From Candidatus Bathyanammoxibius amoris (GTDB taxonomy: Bacteria; Planctomycetota; Brocadiia; Brocadiales; Bathyanammoxibiaceae), in NCBI GenBank assembly GCA_024451685.1, contig JAMXCW010000006.1, positions 69,218 through 133,217 on the forward strand: 64,000 nt of DNA. The letters run 5' to 3'. Below are positions 1 to 6,098 of the stretch, piece by piece. Both the position numbers and the translations under genes were made by a program. The notes beneath the pieces are model-generated. The model was not told the origin of the DNA and made no database searches. It was given only the letters and a program-made list of their open reading frames with translations. Within the stretch, counting starts at the first letter, position 1. Every line of letters starts with the position of its first letter.

Positions 1-9
1 GTCGCATGA

Positions 10-117
10 TTACGCCAATACGCGGTTTTCTGCGTTATCCGGTATCTTTAGGTCAAAACCGTCCTGTATGTTATCGGCCAATCTCTTTACCGCCTCTGGT
101 TCGGGGGTCCGGCTTCA
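10..117 (-). other. In-frame open extension after the TGA of CNBD copy 1
   Basis: Reading on past the TGA at 115-117 in the same frame gives 34 sense codons to a TAA at 10-12. The inferred peptide includes PEPEAVKRLADNIQDGF and KIPDNAENRVLA, charged and amphipathic like real protein. It does not match the C-terminal tail of the two paralogues. It may be a nonsense-interrupted tail, a remnant of another fused sequence, or chance. No selenocysteine-type hairpin could be assessed by eye. Confidence 0.35.
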
Positions 118-486
118 GACCATCTCGTTTGTCTTTTGCAGTCTGATAGCCATGCTTGCCATCACCTTCTGGAGGAAGGGGGGAAGTTCGTCGTAGTACT
201 TCTTGCAGTGTTCCTTGTCTATTATTACCACCTCGCACTCCGTGCGTGCTTCGGCCGTCGCGGTGCGCGGGAGACCCTCGCCGAGTATGGCGCGTTCGCC
301 GAGGAATTCTCCGTCACTTACCTTGCCCAGCTTTACACGCTCTCCGTCAACCTCCTTGAATATGTCAAGCGTGCCGCTCTCTATGTAGAACATCTCGCTG
401 GCAATGCTACCCTCCTTAAAGAGGATCTCTTTCGGCTGGAGAATCTTTACTTTGGCGCCCTCGAAACTGATATCAGCAAACGTCAT
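115..486 (-). CDS. Cyclic nucleotide-binding domain protein, copy 1 (short)
   Basis: A stand-alone CNBD (cNMP-binding beta-roll, Crp/PKA-regulatory fold) of 123 aa with no DNA-binding helix-turn-helix. The roll runs from about residue 10 to 115. The phosphate-binding cassette region reads GEFLGERAILGEG then RTATAEA, close to the canonical GE...R(T/S)A pattern. A strong ribosome site (GAGGAG) precedes the ATG at 486. It is clearly paralogous to the genes at 725-1201 and 5519-6007 but ends early at a TGA right after the conserved QKTNEMV, so it lacks the ~35-residue C-terminal helix of the other two. The same frame stays open for 34 codons after that TGA (see 10-117). The ligand (cAMP, c-di-GMP or other) cannot be told from sequence. 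Probably a cytosolic nucleotide sensor. Confidence 0.85.
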   Translation of the reverse strand: MTFADISFEGAKVKILQPKEILFKEGSIASEMFYIESGTLDIFKEVDGERVKLGKVSDGEFLGERAILGEGLPRTATAEARTECEVVIIDKEHCKKYYDELPPFLQKVMASMAIRLQKTNEMV

Positions 487-559
487 CTTTACTTCTCCTC
501 TTTTTTCGAAATAGTGAATATATTATCCGGGTCTGGTTGAAGAAACAGTTGTGACCTGA

Positions 560-690
560 TGCCCCCTGTCACAATTTAGCGCTCAACACCGTTTCTGCTA
601 CACATGCCGAAGGACCCGAAGACATTATACAACGTAACATATTCCCAGGCAAGGGATACGAAGGCAAAGGGACCTGTCCGGGAACACAAG
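560..690 (-). pseudogene. Decayed 3' remnant of the membrane-protein gene, upstream of CNBD copy 1
   Basis: Translating the minus strand here gives LAWEYVTLYNV before a TAA at about 567. This matches the last part (FAWEYFVMYNF, residues 271-281) of the intact membrane protein at 6099-6980. It lies just upstream of CNBD copy 1, as the intact gene lies upstream of copy 3, so the two-gene unit was duplicated and its first gene then lost. Boundaries are approximate. Confidence 0.6.
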
Positions 691-724
691 ACGAGTGGGA
701 GACAGGAAACACGGTTTTCAATTG

Positions 725-1201
725 TTAAACCGTTCCATGGTGTTCTATACTCTGCATCATGGAACTTTCAAGCAGCTGCATCCGCATGACCAGATCCTTT
801 ATCATCCCCTGCGTACGGGCCATTTTCACAACAATGTCGTTCGTCTGTTGAAGCCTGGTGGCCATTCTCTCAAGCATCTTCTGGATGAAAGGCGGCAGTT
901 GTTCGTAGTACTTTTTGCAGAGCTTCTTGTCTATTACCACTAATTCACAATTTGTAAATGCCTCGGCCGTTGCAGAGCGCGGGAGTTCCTCGCCGAGCAG
1001 GGCGCGTTCACTAATAAACTCCCCGGCACCAACCTCTCCCAGTTTCACACTATTGTTGAGCACCCGCTTGGTTATCACGATGGTGCCACTCTCAACAAAA
1101 TACATCTCGTCGGCAGGGCTCCCCTCATAAAAAAGGATCTCTCCCTGCTTGAGGGTCCTTGACTTAGCACCCTCGAATCTAAAATCAGGAACAATTGCCA
1201 T
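725..1201 (-). CDS. Cyclic nucleotide-binding domain protein, copy 2
   Basis: A 158 aa single CNBD protein. The beta-roll spans about residues 10-118, with a cassette-like GEFISERALLGEE followed by RSATAEA, then a C-terminal amphipathic helix (residues ~120-155) rich in Met, Gln and Leu that may mediate dimerisation or partner contact. GGAGGATAAGAG gives a good ribosome site before ATG 1201. There is no DNA-binding or catalytic domain, so it is likely a regulatory subunit acting on another protein. A frameshifted remnant of the partner membrane-protein gene sits just upstream (1300-1545). Closest relatives in the window are the copies at 115-486 and 5519-6007. Confidence 0.88.
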   Translation of the reverse strand: MAIVPDFRFEGAKSRTLKQGEILFYEGSPADEMYFVESGTIVITKRVLNNSVKLGEVGAGEFISERALLGEELPRSATAEAFTNCELVVIDKKLCKKYYEQLPPFIQKMLERMATRLQQTNDIVVKMARTQGMIKDLVMRMQLLESSMMQSIEHHGTV

Positions 1202-1299
1202 CTCTTATCCTCCCACTTTTAGCAGTGAACATCTCGAGACAGGTCCAGGGTGACCGTTGTACCGAAAACGTTCGTATAATACCTTTGAAGACTAATGCG

Positions 1300-1545
1300 T
1301 GCTTGCGTTCAGCCTGGTGAACGACTTTCAGGGAATTATACATAACAAGATACTCCCAGGCAAGGGGCACAAGGCTAAAGAAACCTGCGGAGGGACCCTC
1401 AAAGGTGTTTACGGTCGGCGTGAAAGATGCGGGGCAGAACCGTCTTGCCGCGGCGCAACAGCACCCGGATTCCCACAGAAACGCGCAGACGGCCCGTCGA
1501 AAGCAGGCAGATAATTCTTTTCAGGACACTTCATTTCACACAGGT
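1300..1545 (-). pseudogene. Frameshifted 3' remnant of the membrane-protein gene, upstream of CNBD copy 2
   Basis: On the minus strand this stretch aligns nearly gap-free with the 3' part of the intact membrane-protein gene (about 6131-6340). It encodes pieces such as LKRIICLL, AFLWES and PLAWEYLVMYNS, equivalent to LERILCLF, GFLWEF and PFAWEYFVMYNF. A frame change near the FLWE segment and loss of everything 5' of it show the gene is dead. Together with 560-690 it shows that the pair was copied more than once. Confidence 0.8.
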
Positions 1546-1547
1546 AT

Positions 1548-1571
1548 GGGCAGACATGGGTTTGTCTGCCC
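1548..1571. repeat. Perfect 9-bp hairpin at the edge of the accessory stretch
   Basis: GGGCAGACA (1548-1556) and TGTCTGCCC (1563-1571) are perfect inverted repeats around a 6-nt loop. It is followed on the plus strand by CCGTTTAAC, a poor T-tract, so a terminator role is only possible. It sits where homology to the duplicated CNBD locus ends. Confidence 0.7.
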
Positions 1572-1605
1572 CGTTTAACGGCAATACAGCCCGGGCATCG
1601 GGGTC

Positions 1606-1632
1606 GGGGCCTTTCCTTTTATAAGGGGCCCC
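1606..1632. repeat. GC-rich hairpin upstream of the nuclease-like gene
   Basis: GGGGCC (1606-1611) pairs with GGCCCC (1627-1632), and CCTT with AAGG inside it, leaving a small TTT bulge and a TTAT loop. It lies just before the promoter at 1668-1696. A T-run occurs only about 30 nt downstream (1661-1666), so it is not a classic terminator. Confidence 0.55.
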
Positions 1633-1667
1633 AACGTTCTGCTGATGTTGCCTCCTACCCTTTTTTC

Positions 1668-1696
1668 TTGACTCCGCTTCCTGCTAGTAATACATT
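1668..1696 (+). promoter_or_regulatory. Sigma-70-type promoter of the nuclease-like gene
   Basis: TTGACT (1668-1673), a 17-nt spacer, then TACATT (1691-1696). The spacer contains CTTCCTGCTAGTA, which recurs in the promoter of the TPR gene (5006-5034, minus strand) at the same place between the same hexamers. This puts the start codon of the downstream gene after about 1703. Confidence 0.6.
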
Positions 1697-1769
1697 TGTC
1701 ACAAGAGGAGCCTACCAAAGAAGTACACTTGCAATAAGACGCTGGACTGGTCAGTATTACTTGAAACTT

Positions 1770-2501
1770 ATGAATACCAATCGAAATAAAAACCGAGGTT
1801 TAGAAGAATCTATCAAACGTGCTGAAAAAGGCGAATTTAGAGAATATTGGTTACAATTATATGTCAAAGCTAATTATAAGAAACTTGAATTCGATGATCT
1901 TGAAGGGCCGTTTGAACATGGCTATGATTTTAAAGGGATTTATAAAGGAAAAAGGGTAATCATTGAAGTAGAACGAAGCTCTAGAAATTTCGTTGGTCAT
2001 GGGCATAATCCAAAAGAAGTAGACATATTAATCATTCTTAATGATGACGATACAGATAGGTCCTTATTACCAAAGAAGATAATCAAAATAGATTCAAAGG
2101 ATTTTGTCCTGGCAACTCATGAACGGCGGAGAGACTATGCAATAGAAAAGCAAAAAGATATAGAAGTATTCTTCAAGATGCTTCCATTTAATCTTATAAA
2201 GAAGGCTCTTGCAACCCTATGGCATCTTTTAATTGAAGAAATTCCAAGTGAAGACACTCCTGAATCTGATATATTCGAAGAAGCCTTGAAGTCTACTACT
2301 TTCCAATACATCAAGTTTTATGATATTAACTTAGAAGATTTAAGAGAGCAGGGAGGAGGAAGGAGAGTTACCAGATTAGAATGTCTAGTAAATGACCTTA
2401 TGAAATCGAATAGAAAGATCGATTACTTAACAAGTGAAGAAAACGAATTCATTAGATTATGGATAGAGGCCCTACGTAAAGAATACAGTTCACGGATATA
2501 G
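1770..2501 (+). CDS. Putative PD-(D/E)XK-type nuclease or related protein of unknown function
   Basis: A 243 aa cytosolic protein, not assigned to a named family. I chose ATG 1770 because the promoter at 1668-1696 excludes the longer frame; its ribosome site is weak. Residues ~51-68 (GYDFKGIYKGKRVIIEVER) show an acidic residue (D53), a beta-hairpin-like stretch, then E66-x-E68, resembling the PD-(D/E)XK core but with Glu in place of the usual Lys. NPKEVDILIIL follows, a beta-strand typical of this fold. The C-terminal half is helical and charged. Codon use is distinctly AT-rich compared with most of the window, which suggests acquisition. No methylase or toxin/antitoxin partner is adjacent, so a restriction or defence role is only a guess. 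Confidence 0.65.
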   Translation: MNTNRNKNRGLEESIKRAEKGEFREYWLQLYVKANYKKLEFDDLEGPFEHGYDFKGIYKGKRVIIEVERSSRNFVGHGHNPKEVDILIILNDDDTDRSLLPKKIIKIDSKDFVLATHERRRDYAIEKQKDIEVFFKMLPFNLIKKALATLWHLLIEEIPSEDTPESDIFEEALKSTTFQYIKFYDINLEDLREQGGGRRVTRLECLVNDLMKSNRKIDYLTSEENEFIRLWIEALRKEYSSRI

Positions 2502-2540
2502 AGAAGCAATTGAAGAGAGTGACTCGTTTCATGCGCAGAC

Positions 2541-2597
2541 CACCTTCCCTTAGCTCATAACCTTAAAGAATAAGGATTAAACTATATATAACGTGCT
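2541..2597 (+). repeat. ~57 bp dispersed repeat, copy A
   Basis: First of three near-identical copies (others at 3787-3842 and 5368-5425). Each begins CACCTTCCCTTAGCTCATAA (first base variable), has a central CCTTA...TAAGG inverted repeat around a 5-nt A-rich loop, and ends near TATATATAACGT. All three are in the same orientation and in gaps between genes. Confidence 0.85.
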
Positions 2598-2665
2598 ATC
2601 CTTGTGCCGCCAGGCAGGGGATATAACACCTGGACTGGTGCTGAGCTTAAGTAACCTTCCCCTTT

Positions 2666-3541
2666 TTATTCACCCGCTTCCCACAAGATTTTTGGACGAA
2701 GCCGGCGAGCATTGTATTTCTTCTCCCATTCTCTCATTTGACCAGTACTTATAAGATAATCAATAGAGGTGTTTAAGAAATTTAAGAACTCTTGGTCATT
2801 CTGCTTAACTGCCCACCCAACCGGCATTATGTTGTAGGGACGGTCTGCGAACAAATCGGTCACTACTTCAGGATATTCTCTAGCAAACTGAAAGGTTGTC
2901 CATGAATCTGCAAGACCAACATCTGCTCGACCAGCGATAACTTCTGTCAGAGGTTCAGATAAGTCTGCAGTAGATACCACTATCAGTTCGGCTTTTCCAA
3001 GGTATGTTCTTGCATATTCATGGCTTGTTTCTCCTTGTGCTACTGCAATTTTAATTCCCTCCTTATTGAAATCTTCGATAGTAGTAAAACGACCATTGCC
3101 ATTTCTTATAATAGCACCATTTCCGATATAAATAATTGGCTTTGTGAAAGCAACCTCCATAGCACGAGGTATAGTTCTATATGTTGCTCCAATAGATAGC
3201 TCAAATTGGCCCGACTGCAATCCACTCATGAATGTGGCCCATGTAGTTTCTACAAATTCTACTCTTACCTCCGATACCTCTGCTATAAATCTGACGGCGT
3301 CAACAAAGTACCCGGAAAGTTCTCCTGTTTCTGGGTCTTTTATAATTGTAGGAGGATACACCACGTAGCCTACCTTTAGAACGCCTTCATTATAAATCTT
3401 CTGCAGGGTTCCTCCCGCCGACCTTGAGGAGTTGCCGCTCGGAGATTCCTGTTTGCACCCTGTTGTAGACATCAAATATGTTGTAAGCAGGATGATTAAC
3501 AAGTAGTTTAGTTTATTCACAATGTTTCGATGTGTCTGCAT
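2666..3541 (-). CDS. Extracytoplasmic solute-binding lipoprotein, family 3 (amino-acid type)
   Basis: A 291 aa type-3 periplasmic binding protein. The N-terminus has a basic start, a hydrophobic segment (residues ~12-25) and a lipobox STTGC with Cys29 as the probable lipidated residue. Typical motifs follow: GVLKVGYVVYPPTII, PETGELSGYFVDAVRFIAE, and GADVGLADSWT-like sequence in the second lobe. The ribosome site AAGGAAG precedes the ATG at 3541. No permease or ATPase gene is nearby, so this is an orphan receptor that may deliver ligand to a distant ABC transporter or serve a sensor. It sits in the AT-rich accessory stretch between repeat copies A and B. The ligand cannot be told. Confidence 0.85.
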   Translation of the reverse strand: MQTHRNIVNKLNYLLIILLTTYLMSTTGCKQESPSGNSSRSAGGTLQKIYNEGVLKVGYVVYPPTIIKDPETGELSGYFVDAVRFIAEVSEVRVEFVETTWATFMSGLQSGQFELSIGATYRTIPRAMEVAFTKPIIYIGNGAIIRNGNGRFTTIEDFNKEGIKIAVAQGETSHEYARTYLGKAELIVVSTADLSEPLTEVIAGRADVGLADSWTTFQFAREYPEVVTDLFADRPYNIMPVGWAVKQNDQEFLNFLNTSIDYLISTGQMREWEKKYNARRLRPKILWEAGE

Positions 3542-3680
3542 TTCATTTTTTCTTCCTTAAAGTTACTTATTTGTAATACGAGGCGTTCTTTTAGAACGGT
3601 GTAATAATACCAAAAGGGCTTCTAAAGTTTAAGGGAAAATAGGCGACTTCAGATCAAACGCCAAGCGCTTGATTCTATTA

Positions 3681-3713
3681 GGGGTTGTGGGGAGTGGCTC
3701 TCTCCATGACCCC
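3681..3713. repeat. Long hairpin element, copy 1
   Basis: GGGGTTGTGGGGAG (3681-3694) can pair along its full 14 nt with CTCTCCATGACCCC (3700-3713) if three G-U wobbles are allowed; the loop is TGGCT. The flanks (TTA before, GCTTAT after) match those of the second copy at 4042-4073. Wobbles replacing Watson-Crick pairs suggest function as plus-strand RNA. Confidence 0.65.
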
Positions 3714-3786
3714 CGCTTATTTGAGGATATTTTAGTGTGTTTACTTGACAGTTACTTGCCAGTCATGATGAAGGGGGCGGCAGGCT

Positions 3787-3842
3787 ACCTTCCCTTAGCT
3801 CATAATCTTAAAGAATAAGGATTAAACTATATATAACGTTCT
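3787..3842 (+). repeat. ~57 bp dispersed repeat, copy B
   Basis: Same element as 2541-2597, differing at a few positions (for example AATCTTA for AACCTTA and ACGTT for ACGTG at its end). It lies between the lipoprotein and TPR genes. Confidence 0.85.
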
Positions 3843-4041
3843 GATGGTGTACCGTCCATTCCCTATCCTGAACGTATCTACGTAGCTCTGAGAGTTGCAG
3901 GCCGGGGTCTTGCTCTTGGGTAGATACCCTTGCGTAAATCGCTACTTTGGTGGGTTTCATTGTACTTGCCTTTTCTGCGGAGCAGCTTTATATTAAGAAT
4001 CAGGCAGTTACGGGTTGCTCTGCGATTACCGTACCTGCTTA

Positions 4042-4073
4042 GGGGTGTTGGGTATCTAGCTACCTAACGCCCC
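4042..4073. repeat. Long hairpin element, copy 2
   Basis: GGGGTGTTGGGTA (4042-4054) pairs over 13 positions with TACCTAACGCCCC (4061-4073), two of them G-U wobbles; the loop is TCTAGC. The stem sequence differs from copy 1 (3681-3713) but the outer GGGG/CCCC, the upstream TTA and the downstream GCTTTAT are shared, so the two look homologous with the fold preserved. Confidence 0.65.
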
Positions 4074-4172
4074 GCTTTATTAACTCTCAAGGAGTATACC
4101 ACACGTCTTTAATTATGCAAGCGTACTTCTAGCGTGTCTCCGTCTATTACCCTGCTGAAAAGCCCTTCACTT

Positions 4173-4982
4173 TCAATATCCACGCTTCCTCCGATAGAGC
4201 ACATCCAGAAGTTCACTTGCCGGTTTGTTGTTTGGGTCTAGCAACAGAGCTTGCTCGGTATGCCTTATCGCAAGGCCATTCTGGCCCTTCAGACTGTACA
4301 TCACGCCCAGGTAATAGTGTGCATCCGCATAATCGGGCTTGAGGAGTATGAACTCCTTGTACTGCCTTATTGCCAGGTCATACAGGCCCTTCTTGCCGTA
4401 GACCATGCCCAGGCTATAGTATGCCTCTGCATAATCCGGCTTTGTGCGTATGGCCTCCTTGTACTGCCTTATTGCCAGGTCGTACAGGCCCTTCCGGCCG
4501 TACGCGAAACCCAGGGTAAAGTGTGCCCCTGCTAAATCTGGCTCTAGGCGTATTACCTCCTTGAACTGCCTTATAGTCAGGTCGTACAGGCCCTTCTGGG
4601 TGTACACCAAGCCCAGGTTATAGTGTGCCCCTGCATAATCTGGCTTTATGCGTATTGCCTCCTCGTACTCTTTTATTGCTAAGTCGTACTTCTTCTCGTT
4701 ATAATACGAGTTACCCAGCACATAATGCTCTTCAGCGCTACTCAATGATTCTGGCGTTTCTGAATCTGCTGTAGATAACTTACCGTTTTTATCGAAGGCC
4801 GCTATTAACACCACTGTATCTCCGTACTCCTTTGCTATCTCTTCTGGGGATTTCTCACTGCTAAGCCAGCCAGCTTGGCTAACAGACGGCAGAAATTGGT
4901 AGGATACAAGATTAGTGAAGAGAACATAGAATAGAACCGTGTGGAAAGTTGACAGGAGATTTTTTGGGCTTGTACTGCTCAT
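4173..4982 (-). CDS. Secreted or membrane-anchored TPR protein with a protease-like N-terminal relic
   Basis: A 269 aa protein. A hydrophobic N-terminal segment (residues ~13-32) ending near SVSQAGW suggests a signal peptide or anchor. Residues ~82-253 are five tandem 34-residue tetratricopeptide repeats of the AxAHYxLGxxYxxKGxYDxAIRQYKEAIRxxPDY type, a protein-interaction scaffold. Between them, IAKEYGDTVVLIAAFDKNGK (44-68 region) looks like the first strands of an HtrA-like trypsin domain, but the catalytic part is absent and the TPRs follow almost at once. It has its own promoter (5006-5034) and ribosome site GAGGGTG. Repeats are highly similar at DNA level, so repeat number may vary among strains. 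The partner is unknown. Confidence 0.82.
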   Translation of the reverse strand: MSSTSPKNLLSTFHTVLFYVLFTNLVSYQFLPSVSQAGWLSSEKSPEEIAKEYGDTVVLIAAFDKNGKLSTADSETPESLSSAEEHYVLGNSYYNEKKYDLAIKEYEEAIRIKPDYAGAHYNLGLVYTQKGLYDLTIRQFKEVIRLEPDLAGAHFTLGFAYGRKGLYDLAIRQYKEAIRTKPDYAEAYYSLGMVYGKKGLYDLAIRQYKEFILLKPDYADAHYYLGVMYSLKGQNGLAIRHTEQALLLDPNNKPASELLDVLYRRKRGY

Positions 4983-5005
4983 TGTTTTGCACCCTCTAAT
5001 GTGGG

Positions 5006-5034
5006 AAGGTACTACTAGCAGGAAGGGTTGTCAA
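5006..5034 (-). promoter_or_regulatory. Sigma-70-type promoter of the TPR gene
   Basis: On the minus strand TTGACA (5034-5029), a 17-nt spacer containing CTTCCTGCTAGTA, then TACCTT (5011-5006). The expected transcript start gives a leader of less than 20 nt that still contains the GAGGGTG ribosome site. The spacer core is shared with the promoter at 1668-1696. Confidence 0.55.
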
Positions 5035-5367
5035 GCCTACATTCTGTGGGCTTTTGTAGACCTCCTACACCCCAAAAACTGCTTTTTTTGGGAAGAAACT
5101 CTGCCCTACCCGACCAATACCACCCTAAACCAATCCAATGTCCTTGAAACCTAAGACTCTCTTAGGCAAAACAGCCTTAAAATCGATTCTGGCGGGTGGG
5201 TGTCTGTTAAATTTCGGGGCCTCTCGTGCTGCTTATCAAATCCTCCGGTCACCTTTAGATTGACTTATTCCCGCCTCAAAGAGTAATATCTGCATATAGC
5301 CGAACGGAACCGTACGGCAGCCACTGCAGTACTAACTTAAATACTGATACTTTGAGTGGGGGTAAGT

Positions 5368-5425
5368 CACCTTCCCTTAGCTCATAACCTTAAAAAATAA
5401 GGGGTTAAACCATATATAACGTGCT
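5368..5425 (+). repeat. ~57 bp dispersed repeat, copy C
   Basis: Third copy of the element at 2541-2597. Its central stem has changed to AACCTTA...TAAGGGGTT, keeping an inverted repeat. It lies about 90 bp from the 3' end of CNBD copy 3 and so marks the other edge of the accessory stretch. Confidence 0.85.
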
Positions 5426-5518
5426 CAGGGTTAATACCCGCCACAAAATTAGTGCGGGAAGGGGGACAGGGGGTATCGGTCAGTGAAATCGCGCATTGTC
5501 AACCCGTCTCGTGACGTT

Positions 5519-6007
5519 CTATACCCTCCGATGTTTTATGCCGTGATGTTCCAGGCTCTCCAGCATGGAGCCCTCAAGCTCCTGCATCTTTACGGCCATT
5601 TCCTTCACCATCTCTTGTGTGTAAATCAGCTTCACAACCAGCTCGTTCGCCTGTGTGAGCCTTCTGGCCATCCTCGTTATCATCTTCTGGATGAAGGGGG
5701 GAAGGTCATCGAAGCACTTCTTGCACTGCTTCTTGCCTATCACCACTACCTCGCATTCGGTGTTTGCCTCGGCCGTTGTGACGCGTGCCGCCCCTTCACC
5801 AAGTATGGCCCGCTCGCTGAGGAACTCTCCTTCATTTGCCTCCCCGATTTTTATGATCTTGTCCTGAACCTCCCTCGTTAGCGAAAGCGAGCCGCTCTCG
5901 ATGTAGAACATCTTGTCAGCAATACTTCCCTCTTTATAGAGGATGTCTCCCGGATTGAGAACTTTTACCGTCGCACCTTCGAAGCTAATATCGATAACGT
6001 TAGCCAT
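5519..6007 (-). CDS. Cyclic nucleotide-binding domain protein, copy 3
   Basis: A 162 aa single-CNBD protein, the only copy with an intact partner gene. The beta-roll spans residues ~10-118 with GEFLSERAILGEG and RVTTAEA in the cassette region; here the residue before TTAEA is Val where the paralogues have Thr or Ser, a possible change in ligand preference. A C-terminal amphipathic helix (120-160) carries KMQELEGSMLESLEHHG, similar to copy 2. Strong ribosome site AGGAGGAG before ATG 6007. It lies 91 bp downstream of the membrane-protein gene (6099-6980) on the same strand. Likely a regulatory subunit that binds a nucleotide and acts on the membrane protein; this link is inferred from conserved adjacency only. 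Confidence 0.88.
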   Translation of the reverse strand: MANVIDISFEGATVKVLNPGDILYKEGSIADKMFYIESGSLSLTREVQDKIIKIGEANEGEFLSERAILGEGAARVTTAEANTECEVVVIGKKQCKKCFDDLPPFIQKMITRMARRLTQANELVVKLIYTQEMVKEMAVKMQELEGSMLESLEHHGIKHRRV

Positions 6008-6098
6008 CTCTTACTCCTCCTATTTAGATGGTAAACACCCCTGTACAGGCCAAAGGCGGCCTTGTACCTGGATATTCTTTGTAACGCCCTCAAAGATT

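Larger units (their letters stand above)
3542..4172. other. Gene-poor gap with repeat copy B and two related hairpins
   Basis: No convincing ORF on either strand. It holds a 6-bp inverted repeat CGTTCT/AGAACG (3584-3598) upstream of the lipoprotein gene that could be an operator, two related long hairpins (3681-3713, 4042-4073) and repeat copy B (3787-3842). The rest shows nothing recognisable. Confidence 0.7.
4983..5518. other. Intergenic region with the TPR promoter and repeat copy C
   Basis: No supported gene. It contains the TPR-gene promoter (5006-5034), an AT-rich hairpin CCCAAAAA/TTTTTGGG (5071-5092), repeat copy C (5368-5425) and a CCCGC/GCGGG inverted repeat near 5440-5460 past the 3' end of CNBD copy 3. 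The stretch 5100-5360 shows nothing recognisable. Confidence 0.65.

Noticed and set aside
115-117. TGA as a recoded (sense) codon in the genome
   Set aside because: Several well-supported genes (radical SAM, DUF523, arginine decarboxylase) end in TGA at the expected place.
1668-1769. Longer TTG-start version of the nuclease-like gene
   Set aside because: Its start codon lies in the -35 box of the gene's own promoter, so it would not be in the transcript.
2541-5425. CRISPR array
   Set aside because: The repeat copies are more than 1 kb apart with genes between them and no regular spacers.
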